Shown here one piece after another: positions 1-13,879 of a stretch of DNA of 64,000 bases. The notes under the pieces were generated by a model that did no database searches, had not been told where the DNA came from, and was given only the letters and a program-made list of their open reading frames with translations. Source of the stretch: Spirogloea muscicola (taxonomy: Eukaryota > Streptophyta > Zygnematophyceae > Spirogloeales > Spirogloeaceae); assembly GCA_009602725.1 (NCBI GenBank), contig WELB01000018.1, positions 760,018-824,017 of the forward strand. Reading direction: 5' to 3'. The position numbers and the translations under genes were made by a program. Position 1 is the stretch's first letter; every line of letters starts with the position of its first letter.

Positions 1-45
1 CGGCGGCGGCGGCGGCGGCGGCGGGCTGACGGCGGCGGCGGCGGC
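1..45. repeat. (CGG)n trinucleotide array
   Basis: A CGG/GGC array, interrupted once, lies directly upstream of the first visible LSm5 exon. Similar arrays sit at the 5' ends of most genes in this window. The missing first LSm5 exon lies in or beyond it. Confidence 0.9.
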
Positions 46-62
46 GCGCGCTGCGTGCGCAG

Positions 63-961
63 AGCTGATAGACCGGTGCATCGGGTCGCGCATCTGGGTG
101 ATCATGAAGGGCGACAAGGAGCTCGTCGGCACGCTGCGCGGCTTCGACGTCTACGTCAACATGGTCCTCGAGGACGTCACCGAGTAGTGAGCCGCCGCCG
201 CCGCCGCCGCCGCCGCGGAGCCCAGTGCCGGCGAGAGCCCTTTCTGAGCGCACACCGCTTGCTACTGATTGCCCAGCGAGATCACGGCCGAGGGCCGCCG
301 CGTCACGAAGCTGGACACCATCCTCCTCAACGGCAACAACATCGCCATTGTGAGCGCCGCTTCGCGCCGCTTGCCTCTGCCGTGTTGCTGGGTGGGAGGG
401 GCAGCCTTGAGAGCCCGACCACCAGTTCCGAGGCAACGTCAGTGCTGGTCGTAGATGGATAGTGCAGGCTGTCGCTTGGTCGCTGTCGGCCAGCGCAAAT
501 GCCGCCATTGCCTTGAGGAGTCACCGCCAGGTCGAGGCAAGCTGCCCGCCGAAGGTATATCAATTTGCAAGGTCTAAGTTGCATCGCTGTGGTGGTCGTC
601 CTCATACTAACTGTGCCTTCTATTTCTCCTTTCCCTACTCTCCCTCTTCCTCCTGTTCCTCTCCCCATCCTTCCCCCTTCCTTCCACCAACTTGCCTCTT
701 CTTCATCCTCCATGTTCCTGCCTTCTGCTCTGGCCTCACTGCATTCTCTCCAATGTGTTCACCGCCTTGCCTACCGTCGTGCTCTTTTTCCTTCCTCTAT
801 TCCCTCTTCTTGGCCCCCTTCCTGTGCGCTTTACCTCACCCATCATATCCATCCCTCTTCCTTTTCCTTTTATGTCGCCCATCTGTCTATCTCTTCCTCT
901 CTTCCTCCCTTGACTTCTCCATCTCCATCACCAGTTGGTCCCTGGAGGAGGGCCGGAGTGA
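63..961 (+). CDS. LSM5: U6 snRNA-associated Sm-like protein LSm5 (5' end missing)
   Basis: LSm5 is a subunit of the LSm2-8 ring, which binds the 3' end of U6 snRNA in the nucleus, and of the LSm1-7 ring in mRNA decay. I read three exons: 63-186, 277-349 and 935-961. They join in frame through GT-AG introns and give about 73 residues. The Sm1 motif reads [20 protein letters not shown], followed by the Sm2-like stretch [10 protein letters not shown], and the protein ends LVPGGGPE before TGA. Known LSm5 proteins are about 90 residues, so some 17 N-terminal residues lie on an exon before position 1 or inside the CGG array. The acceptor at 61-62 splits a codon. The last coding exon is only 27 bases. 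The gene converges on the C2-protein gene, with about 540 bases between stop codons. Confidence 0.93.
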
Positions 962-1502
962 AGGACAATCAGCCCCAGCTCGCAGTCAGCTTGTTGAGAC
1001 CATCAGGGACTGCGACATATGTGAGCCCCATGTGGACTTGCAATTACTGCATTTTCCTCATTTTCCTCCATTCGGAGGCTGCATGCAAAAGACAGTGTGA
1101 TAGACAGAGTCTTTTAGTTGCTCTTATTATCCTTCTCAAGCATGCAAAACCCTAACAAATACTTCCAACTTCGCTTGACAGGGAGGAAAGCTCTTGCGAG
1201 CCAAGAATCAATGTCATCAAACTCACTTTACTGTCAACAATCCAATACTCGTAGTTGCAATTAGCAGGCGGCTTTGCAGAAGCAGCATGCCACTTAAAAG
1301 CGCCCGCTGCTACACCTATATACAGAGTTGGGTCGACATTCCAGCCGCAGCAAAATTCAGGAGCCTCAATTGCTTTGAGACTGGTGGCTGCGCTAAGCTG
1401 AAATCTGTCAATGATGGAGGCAAGCAAGAGGTGTGCTTGCGTAAAACTGCATCGTCCAGCAGCCACTACAACTTAATTTTGTAAACAAATCTCATTAGCT
1501 AA
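962..1502. other. Convergent 3' flanks, no gene seen
   Basis: Holds the 3' untranslated regions of LSm5 (+) and the C2-protein gene (-). No coding similarity or RNA gene was recognised. Confidence 0.6.
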
Positions 1503-2727
1503 TCAAAAATCTCCTCCACCTCCAGAGTCTCCACCACCAAAATCGCCACCACCCACATCCCCGCCTCCGCCACCGTAGTCACTGTTGCCGAAATCGTTGC
1601 CGTTGTTATTGTCGTTGCCCTGATCGTAGCCCTGGTTGTAGCCCTGATCATAGCCCTGGTTGTAGTCATTATGGTCGCCGAGCGTCTCGCCAAGTACCAG
1701 GCCTCCAAGGCCACCAAGCGCGAGGCCAGTGCCAATACCGCCAAAGCCACCTAGTCCACCCCCTGTCCGACCAAAACCACCCCCACCATAGCGGCCGCCT
1801 CCAAGACCTCCCCCGAAGCCGCTTTCGTAGCCGCCCCCATAGCCGCCGCCCCCATAGCCGCCTCCTCCGTAGCCGCCTCCTCCATAGCCGTAGCCGCCTC
1901 CTCCATAGCCGTACTGTTGCTGGTAAGCTGGTGCAGGCGCGTACTGCGGCTGTCCATAGGCTGCATACTGCGGCTGCGGCGCTGCGTAGGGCGTGGCCAC
2001 TGGCGGCTGTCCGGACGTTGATGGGTAGCCTGCCGCCGCCGAGCCCCAGGGAGCCTCCTTGGGTTGCTCAATCGGCTGCGAGATTTTGGCAGACACATTG
2101 ATGCAGCCGTGCACGCGGCCCGACGGACGGTACACTGGGTAGGCGGCGAAGTGCGGCCCCGCCTGGAAGACAAAGTCGGCGAGGCGCACCGACGCGATGC
2201 CCACCATCGTCGAGGGGATGTTGGCGCTATAGATCTGCAAAGCATGGTGAAAGCCACGGCGTGAGCCACGGAAGCGCCGCGTCCCGCGGTGTAGGCACTT
2301 GCAAGCTTCAGCAGATGGCCTGGGCTGGCGAAGCCGTCATCGGTTATACATGTTTACTAACCAAAGTAGAAATGAAGCTGCTGCAACATAGAAATGAAGC
2401 TGCTGCAACACCCAGTATTGTGAACGAGGATGAAGCGGCAAAAGAGGCATATTATCGTCGCCGAGGGCCGCAGCGGGAGCGCACCTTGACGACGATGGCG
2501 GCGCCGCGGGCGCCGAGCGAGTCCTCGTCAACGGTGAACGAGAGCTTGGAGTTCCAGACGGGGTGTTCGACGTCGCCGTCCAGGGCGGGCGGCGTGACCT
2601 GGTTGGCCACGGTGCCGCGCAGCGTGGTGATGCCCACCAGGCACGTCGGGCTCATCTTGCGGCGCAGCCAGCGCACGTTCTTCAGGCCCTTGCCGGAGAT
2701 AATCGTAAACTCCACGTCGCGCACCAT
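1503..2727 (-). CDS. SRC2-like C2-domain protein with Gly/Tyr/Gln-rich tail
   Basis: Two exons, 2727-2485 and 2234-1503, give 324 residues. ATG at 2727 starts MVRDVEFTIISGKGLKNV, the first strand of a C2 domain. Splicing at AAG|GTGCGC and TTGCAG|ATC gives ...VVKIYSANIPSTMVGIASVRL, which completes the C2 fold at about residues 1-125. This matches the plant SRC2/cold-regulated C2 family: one N-terminal C2 domain that binds membranes in a calcium-dependent way, then a low-complexity tail. The tail is rich in Pro, Gln, Ala and Tyr, then has GYGGGG repeats, then alternating NQGYDQGY units, then a poly-Gly end. It looks prion-like, which is inference. I saw no transmembrane segment. The 250-base intron is AT-richer than the exons. 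Confidence 0.85.
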
Positions 2728-3130
2728 CGCGCCTCCCCGCTTGGCAGCCGCTCGAGCGCCTCCCAGCCGAGCTCCTTGGCCGCCGCTGCCGCCGCTGCCG
2801 CAAGGAGCCGAGCGCGTGACTTGGGGCGAGGCAAGGCAGAAGGGGATCGTGGGAGATGGCGCTAAGTGTGTGCCGCTGAACGTGGTTTGTGACGCTGAGG
2901 CTCGTCCAGTAGAAGGGCGATATATGCGCCACGTACCGGACGATCGTTCACAAGGAGCTGCTCTCGGCGGGGCGCCACGAAGCCGCCCCCGCAAGACACC
3001 CCCCCCCGCTTCTCCCCAAGGCCCTCCGCGTGGCGGATCCGCGTCCCGGCTCCCGTCTCCGCGTGGCGCGCCGCCACCATCCCCGCCAGCTGCAATTCTG
3101 TCCATACTCTTTTCTGTCTTCTATTCTTTC
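2728..3130. promoter_or_regulatory. GC-rich 5' flank of the C2-protein gene
   Basis: GC-rich sequence upstream of ATG 2727 with short GCC runs near 2785-2800. It is likely promoter and 5' untranslated region. No separate gene was recognised; the long open frames here follow from base composition. Confidence 0.4.
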
Positions 3131-3200
3131 TGACTAGCGGCTGCTTAATAGGGGTTACTGAGGAATCTCTTTGCCAGCCCCTCTTTCTCTATGGGCGCGC
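3130..3200 (+). repeat. LINE-tail motif plus hairpin module
   Basis: A copy of the shared tail (GCGGCTGCTTAATAGG, then GGTTACTGAG) runs straight into the hairpin module (TTTGCCAGCCCCTCTTTCTC, then TATGGGCG). It faces the nearby LINE in the opposite orientation, as a severely 5'-truncated copy would. Confidence 0.7.
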
Positions 3201-3284
3201 CTTCTTCTTAAAAATCTCGTGTACTGAGGGGAACCGTCTTCTGTGGTACTTGATTAGTTGTATGCTTTGGCGCACTCCGGCCCC

Positions 3285-5757
3285 CTTCTCGAAAGAAAGA
3301 GCTCGCCCATTGAGGATAGGGGCTGGACCAGCCAGCCCAAAAAAGAATGGACAAAGTACGAGAAGGGAGCCAGGGGAAGCGCTAAGAAAAACAAGCACAA
3401 GAAGAAACAAAGCAGCTACGAATGACTCAGTAATTCCTGCTGAGCAGCCGCAGATCAGAGATGCTAGGGTCCTGGAAGTGGGTCCCCTGGACAGAGCCAG
3501 AGGCAGCAGCTAGGGCTCTTCCGGCACGAAGGTGCAGCGCACGGGCCATGGACCTCTGCAGCGAGACGGCCAAGCGCATGCGATACACTTGCGCCAGCGA
3601 CCCGGCTGCAGGAAAGTCTACCGGCTCACCCTGGAAGCGACGGGCGATTGCGTGGCGGGCGAGCTGGTTAAGTAGCTCAAGCCACCGAGCGCCCAGTGCC
3701 CCATGGATGTCAATTGCCAACGGGAAGAACTCGTCTTCTGGCGGGTGGTCGGCGTACTTGATCTCTTTTGCCCGAGCGGCGCAGGCGACCGCATACCCAG
3801 CCTTGGTGGCAGACTGGGCTGGGTGGGAGCGGTCGAATGCGTCGGTAGTCACCATGTCCAGAAGCAGACGTGGCCCGCCGGCCTGTGGGGTGGCCACCAG
3901 GTCGACGCGACGAGCGTGGAGACCGTCGGCCCTTTCCTGGAGCGGCATGACGCCGGAGTGCTCCGCTGCCACCGCGAAACCAGCCTCCACCAGGATGCCG
4001 TGCATCGCGTCCCGGAGGCGGTCGTGGGCCGCCGTCCTCTCGCCGCCGTGGGAACAGCGCAGGACGTGAACAGCCAGCTCGCCAGGCTCGGCCCCTCGCT
4101 CGCCACACTGGCATTGACGCACACCCTGGAGGCATGGAGGCGGCAGCCCAAGGAGCCGGTGGACGGCAGTGCGAAACACCTCATTTGGGAGGGTCAGGGC
4201 GTCAGTGATGGGGAGTGCCTGGAGCCACGCCGCTGCCCCCGGAGAGGAGGCCGATTGTAGTCTCGCGCGCCCGCGCAGGTCGGCCTCAGGGAGCTGCAGC
4301 ACGGCGGTGGTGTAGGCGGCCTTGTCGACGACAGCCGCGAAGCGCGCTTGGACGCGCAGGTCAGCGGTGTGCGCGAGGTGCGCAAAGGAGACCGCCTGGC
4401 CGGCCATGTCGGGGTGCACCGCGAGCAGCTCCTGGTGGGCGGTGCGAAGCGCCACCTGGAACGGCAGCGCGCCCTTGTCCACCTCCACCACCGCCTGCTC
4501 CAGTGCACGCCGGCCATGGACGATGAAGCGCTGAGCCACGGAGGCGGCAGTCTGCGCCCAGCTGCCGAGGTTTGCAGCCCGGCATGAGCGGACGAGCGGG
4601 CGCAGGCCGAGACCCCCGTGGCTGATGGGTAGCGCCGCCTGGTGGATAGCGGCTGGCGACTGGGGGAAGCCCTGGTGGCGGACCAGGGCCGCCAAGCTCG
4701 CCACCATGCCCACGTCGAAAGCCTCGTACGCCGCCAATGCCTCTGGGGACGACGGAGTGGCCCGCGTCAAGTACTGGGGCCGCTGCCCGATGGCCTTGGT
4801 CAGCATGGCCAATGACAGCTGCATATCCTCCAGCTCGGGGAGCCGGGCCGCGGGCTGAAGGTGCGCCGCGAGGCGGGCTCGCAGCTGCCCCTCCACGAAG
4901 GCCGGCGTGCCGATGGGGACTCCCAGGAGGGTGAAGCCGTCTGCCGGAGTCCGGCAGCCCGGGGGCAGCGCCAGGGTGGGTAGGATCTCGATAGGGGACC
5001 AAGCCGCGCACTTCGCCGGCCGGATGGTCAGGCCGAGGGTGGCCAGCTGCTGCGTGAAAGTGACGAAGGCCGCCGCCACGTCTTCCGGAGGGCCGACTAT
5101 GGTGGTGTCGTCCGCGAAGGTGGGGAGAAGGACTCCTGGGTGGGCCGCTGCGGTAGCCTGCAGAGCCCGGTTGTGCGCGAGCGCAAAGAAGAAGCCGGCG
5201 AGGGGGTCCCCTTGCCGCGTGCCCGAGCGGGACTGCAGGACCTCCACCTGATCACCCCCTGTCCTCCAGAGGAGGTCGCTGGGCTGAACGTACCCCAAGC
5301 GGAAAAAGGGGACCAGGGAGGGGAAGGAGGCCCGGAGCTCCTCCACAATGCAGGCGCGCTCCACGGTGTTGAAGGCGTTTGCCACGTCGACGGCCAGCAC
5401 CAGCCACCCCGGGTGCTGGTCCAAGGTCGCACGGACCCCGTGAACGACGGCCTCGCTCCCACTCCGCAGCCCCGCGCCGTGCTGGTGTGGCGCCAAGTGC
5501 ACCTGCGCCGGCCCCGCATGCTGCTGCCAGAGTGCGCGGCTCACCAGGCAGTACAGGACCTCCCCAATGGCAATGGGCCTGACCCCCCCGCTCGGCTTGT
5601 CGAGGGCGAGCAGCGTGCTGGTGCACAGGACGCCACGGATGCCGGCCGGCACGTTGTCCCTGGCCAGGTGCTGGCAGATCTGCAGCAGCCCGTTGAAGTC
5701 CGCCGCCTCGCCCTCGAGGAAGATCTCCCGCAGGTGCTCAGCTCTGGCTTCTTCCAT
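3285..5757 (-). mobile_element. Non-LTR retrotransposon (LINE) with restriction-like endonuclease, 5' truncated
   Basis: One 776-codon frame runs from ATG 5757 to the stop at 3427, with a 3' untranslated region to about 3285. Reverse transcriptase motifs are VDVANAFN with catalytic Asp124, RQGDPL at 181-186 and FADD at 214-217. A zinc knuckle follows (C549, C551, H564, C568), then a restriction-like endonuclease core (RVDLV with Asp619; LLLDMV with Asp634). RT, knuckle, then endonuclease is the R2/NeSL/HERO/Utopia order rather than the APE type. The frame opens at the RT fingers and lacks N-terminal DNA-binding fingers, and a different repeat abuts 5758, so the copy is probably 5' truncated although its frame is intact. 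The protein ends SDLRLLSRNY. The 3' region carries the hairpin GGGCTGGC...CAGCCCC found all over the window. Clade assignment needs a tree. Confidence 0.88.
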
Positions 5758-5850
5758 ATTGACCCGTGGTTACTGAGCGGGCCAATCTGCTGTAGGTTAT
5801 GTGCGTGATGTGCTTGCCTTCGTACTTGGCCATTTGGCCTTCGTTTGTTT
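5758..5850 (+). repeat. Family A repeat, tail fragment
   Basis: Contains GACCCGTGGTTACTGAGCGG followed by GCTTGCCTTCGTACTTGGCC. This is the end of the repeat family seen in full at 6145-6465. It abuts the LINE start in the opposite orientation. Confidence 0.7.
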
Positions 5851-6144
5851 TCAAATACACGTCATTTTTCTTCTTCCACCGGGTCCAGTCTTTTCGGGCT
5901 GGGACAATCACACAGGATTTTCACACCGCGTTGCCCCCTTTTGGATGAGCTTACTTACTAGGAACGTTAGAGAGAGAAGGCGCCCGGTGCACGTTGAATG
6001 ACAGGGGGGCCAAATCAAGCAATTTCACTGGTCAGGCAAACGCTAGTGCCTTCTTTGCTACAATTTTGGGGCTACTTAAATTGCCCTATGGTAAGGGAAC
6101 TAAGGTAACGGCAAAGTTCTGCTTTGCTTTGCTGAAGGCCGACT

Positions 6145-6465
6145 TTCTTGCCCCCGCGTGCCACTCCAGGAGCGGCGGCTCGAAGGCAGCCGCCGTCTGC
6201 CTCGTCTCCCTAATCGACATCAAGTGTCGGTCTGCCTGCAGCGAGCTCAGGCTCATGCGTTGCATCAGAACGCTGGTCGAGCCTTAGCTGGTGGCACAAG
6301 AGCTTGTCGATTGCCGTCTGGTATTTGGGCATCATTTAGCGACCTCTATATGCTGACTCGTGGTTACTGAGCGGGTCAGCTTAGCAGCAGGTTATGTCCA
6401 TTAATCAATGTGTTTGCCTTTGTACTTGGCCACACAGGCCCTCCATCACTGAACACAAACACTTC
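6145..6465 (+). repeat. Family A repeat, longest copy (unclassified, possibly SINE-like)
   Basis: About 320 bases, homologous on the opposite strand to 52235-52500 and in part to 23715-23850, 39510-39610 and 52800-52915. The tail reads GACCTCTATATGCTGACTCG then GGTTACTGAGCGGGTCAGC, and resembles the last codons of the LINE (SDLRLLSRNY, stop). I could not find clear tRNA or 5S promoter boxes. Confidence 0.7.
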
Positions 6466-8628
6466 CCCTAATCAGTATGTGCACACTCGCGGGTGCTGTA
6501 CTCCCCCTTCAGCCGGCTAATGCACAATAGCGCCTACTTAGCATAGGGCTTCGGTTGCTTAGCCCAATCCTCTGCACTAGCTTCTGCTTGTTTTGGCCTT
6601 CAGTTCATCTTACGCACACCGCACGTCTTACTCGGAGTAGCAGCTAGGGGCCGAAGGCTGCAGACAGCTAGCTCACCAAAAGGTGATTAGAGCCTGCAAG
6701 AAATGGGCCCGCAGTGCGCATGAGTCCAAAGGAAGGCCAAGCCTTCACTTTGGACGGGGGCCAGGCCGAGCCGAGCCAACATTTTGATCAGTCCAAGCGA
6801 AGCGGCAAAGGGGTTGCACAATGGGGCTTGGCGGCAGGCAGCTCACCTGGCTGGATGGTCATTCTCGGCGTGGCCTCACCGCGGCTGTGACTGAGCGGCC
6901 ATCGATACTAGCCACTTGTTCTGCTAAATGGTCTGCGCTTTCATATCGCGCCTTCCCCCTGGACCTTGTCCCAGTTCTTTTGGCTGCAGCCGCCTCCTCT
7001 TGCAAGGGCTCCTATGCTCCTTCACAGGCACAGCTTCCATTCGGTTGAGCTTCTCTCTTGCCTTGATTGCCCGATAGGACTGCTGAAGTCTCAAACTGGC
7101 GGCGACTCTTGATGTCGCACCTCTTGGCTACATTCAACACTTACCACTTATTGTCTTGTCCACTCCAGAATCGCAGCTAGGCGTTTGCCCCTCTCAATAG
7201 AAACAGAAACGTGCCCGTCTCGGCAGCATGGACTCATCCTCGCTTATGGCGGCAGATGCAGATCAGACTAGCACAGGCTCCGCCTGCAGCAGATAGATAT
7301 CAAATTGACGTAGGCACCGCCGGAATCCGAGGTGGGTGCAGCCATACTTAGGGCGCCTTGGTACCTTGCTTTCTGCACCATCCGGCTTCTTCTGACCTTG
7401 TCCATTCCGTTGGGCTGGCCACTCCCAGCCACCAGTTAATTTGGCCGCGCTTTCTCTCTTAGGGCGCATCGATTAGCAGCTCGCTCGCCTCAGTCCAGGA
7501 TTAGCCCGATGTGCCATGGCGCCCTTTTGGAAGCGCTATTCTCTTTCTACAAGGAGCACTCCCGCGGCCTACTAGGCTGAGTTCGGTCAAGTGCTGGTGT
7601 ACCATACTACCGCAATTGACAGGATGGCTCCCCAGCCCAAATCTGGCAAAATGCTATTACAATCAACTAGGACGACCACCCAGGTGTTGCTCCTTGCCTG
7701 AGAGAGCTGCTCGAGCGTCGAATCCATTGGGACCCTAAACACCCTGGCCAGATGCGGTTGACCGTGCTGCAGAAAGTTGGATCCATGGTATCGAGTGGCA
7801 TGATTTAAGTTCACGATGTATCTTACTGTCTCCAGACGGGTCTGCAAAGGTCCACAGTCATGGTGGAGAATAAAGTGGCTGCATGCGGGCAAGTCTGCTA
7901 AAAATGACGAGGCTGCGAAGCAATCTTGAAAAGCAGTGCGACAGGAGGCACAGGTATGACGAGCTACTGTGCAGAAGAGTGTCACTGCAAGAGAAACTCC
8001 AAAGCAGCAGCTGGGGCATGTTGCTACGCAGCTGCAAGGTGGAGGCTATGGAGCGCTTCACTGAACGACCTGATACATGCTAGTTAAGGCAAAGCATAAT
8101 TCCAAAATCAGGAGGCCCACTGCTTGTTGCGTAGGTGGCCTGCAGCAGCCACAGTATATGTGGAGGGCACACAATATCTCTTCTTGCATGTTGGCATTGT
8201 ATTGTGACTTTTGACTGCTGTAGGTGTAATTCAACAACGCCAAATCCCCTTCTCAGCCGGTCATGAGCCACATTAGCTCCTCCAATCAAACTAGTGTCCC
8301 AATATTGTGGCAGTCGATCCTGCATGGCACAATAGCCCGCCTGATGGAAGTCGAGCAACTCAAGCAGAAGGCCATTGCTTGCAAGATGGGCAATCACAAA
8401 AGTCCCCTGAGGAACACGTGCTCAAAGAATGGATTCGACCAGACTTGCTTGTCCCACAGTGACCGTAGGGTGCCTCTCAGATACGGCAGCTACATCTTGT
8501 GACAAACTGCAACCTTTGAGAGCTCAAGACCTAGAAGTAATAGAGTTCATAAATTTCTAGTTAAGCTGCTATTACCTGCTGTAGAGACGCTGACTATAAA
8601 ATCATATCTGATCATAAGCTGTGTGTGT
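6466..8628. other. Gene-poor stretch, nothing recognised
   Basis: About 2.2 kb between family A and the CDPK stop codon. Open frames on both strands are short and show no family motif or consistent splice joins. The end near 8628 should hold the CDPK 3' untranslated region. Confidence 0.5.
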
Positions 8629-12652
<4,024 letters not shown>

Positions 12653-12719
12653 AAGACTCTGCGATGGCGGGGGCGTCCGCGAGAGCGCGTAGGGGTTCAC
12701 TCCGCCCGGCCTCGCTCGG

Positions 12720-12775
12720 CAGCCGCCGCCGCCGCCGCCGCCGCCGCCGCGGNGCGGCGGCGGCGGCGGCGGCGG
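12720..12775. repeat. Inverted (GCC)n / (GGC)n array with one N
   Basis: (CCG)n runs into (CGG)n around an undetermined base at 12753, making a perfect palindromic trinucleotide array about 70-120 bases upstream of the CDPK start codon. Confidence 0.85.
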
Positions 12776-13019
12776 CGTTCGCGCCGCGAGAGCCGGTGGC
12801 GATGGCAGAGAACGCGGCCAGGCCGGCCCGCCGCTTGACGGCGGGAAAGGCGACGAGTTTGCAAACGGCGCGGCAAACTTGACGGCGGGCAATGAGGTCG
12901 GTGCCCCCCGTCAGCGGCAGGCGGGGGGGCAGCTGCCGCACCCCTCCCATGTGACGTCACCCGGCGGCATCACCCCTGCGACGCTGACGCTGACGCTCCC
13001 CTCCTAGATCACGAACCCA

Positions 13020-13630
13020 GAAGAAAACAGCTCTTCCAAAGTGACAGCAGCAGCTGTGAGAGGCCAGCCCAAAGGAATGAACAAGGTCTGAAAGGGCCGG
13101 ATGGGGCAAAGAAACAGGATACTAGCCTCAAAGACTAGTCTCAAAGCATTTGCTGGGGCGACAGAAGATCTGTGCTTCAAAGAAACTGGCTGACAACCAC
13201 AATTACAGCTATGGCTTACATAAATGTAAGCTTCGGGTTCAGCTTTGAAAGTCAGTGTAAGGGATTGGTTGGCTTTGACCAAAGCAACTCAAAAGCTCAA
13301 AAACGCTGATATTTGTCACTGCCACGCATGCTTGGCTGGCTTGCTTGACTGCTCATGAAATAGGTGGTGACTGCTTCCAAAATCCCCGTCCCTTGCACCA
13401 CTCACCTGTGTCCTCCATCACCCTGTCTGCCATCAGTCCTGCAGTGCAATGTCCTCTCATTCAAAGGTCCTAGACTCCCTCACAGGCAATCACAAATTAC
13501 AGCTCCTGCTTCTATCCCCAATTCTGGCAGTAGTGATGGCTGGAGTGACACTCACTGCCTCTATTATCGCTTCTAGTAAGCTCTTCCAGAGGGGGTGAGG
13601 GCTGTGAAAGCCTAGCCCGAAACTATGGAC
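13020..13630 (-). repeat. Two hairpin modules
   Basis: 13020-13080 has CAGCTCTTCC, then GCTGTGAGAGGCCAGCCC and AAAGGAATGAACAAGG. 13577-13630 has GAGGGCTGTGAAAGCCTAGC and TATGGACAAGG. Both read as LINE 3'-tail hairpins in minus orientation and belong to two different subtypes. Confidence 0.7.
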
Positions 13631-13879
13631 AAGGTTCCAAGGGGCCAGAAATCTTCAATCACACAGCTATGCAAGTAATACAAGGGATGGTCAAACTCCA
13701 ACTGAGGAGTCTGTGACCAGGGCCTGTGTCAGGTGGACCTCCTGCACCCTTTATTACAGGGGGACCTTGAATTCTTGCCTATCTTCTTATCGCATCTGTA
13801 ACAGCGTCTTCACCTTCGTACCAGTGTCTTCAAGTGAAAGAGTCAACCACGTCTGTGGCACGAATGCAGAAGAACAACC

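Larger units (their letters stand above)
12653..13879. other. Intergenic: CDPK promoter side and FAD-gene 3' side
   Basis: Holds the CDPK GC-rich 5' flank with the trinucleotide array, then two hairpin modules (13020-13080 and 13577-13630, both minus), then the 3' flank of the FAD oxidoreductase gene. No gene was recognised. Confidence 0.55.
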
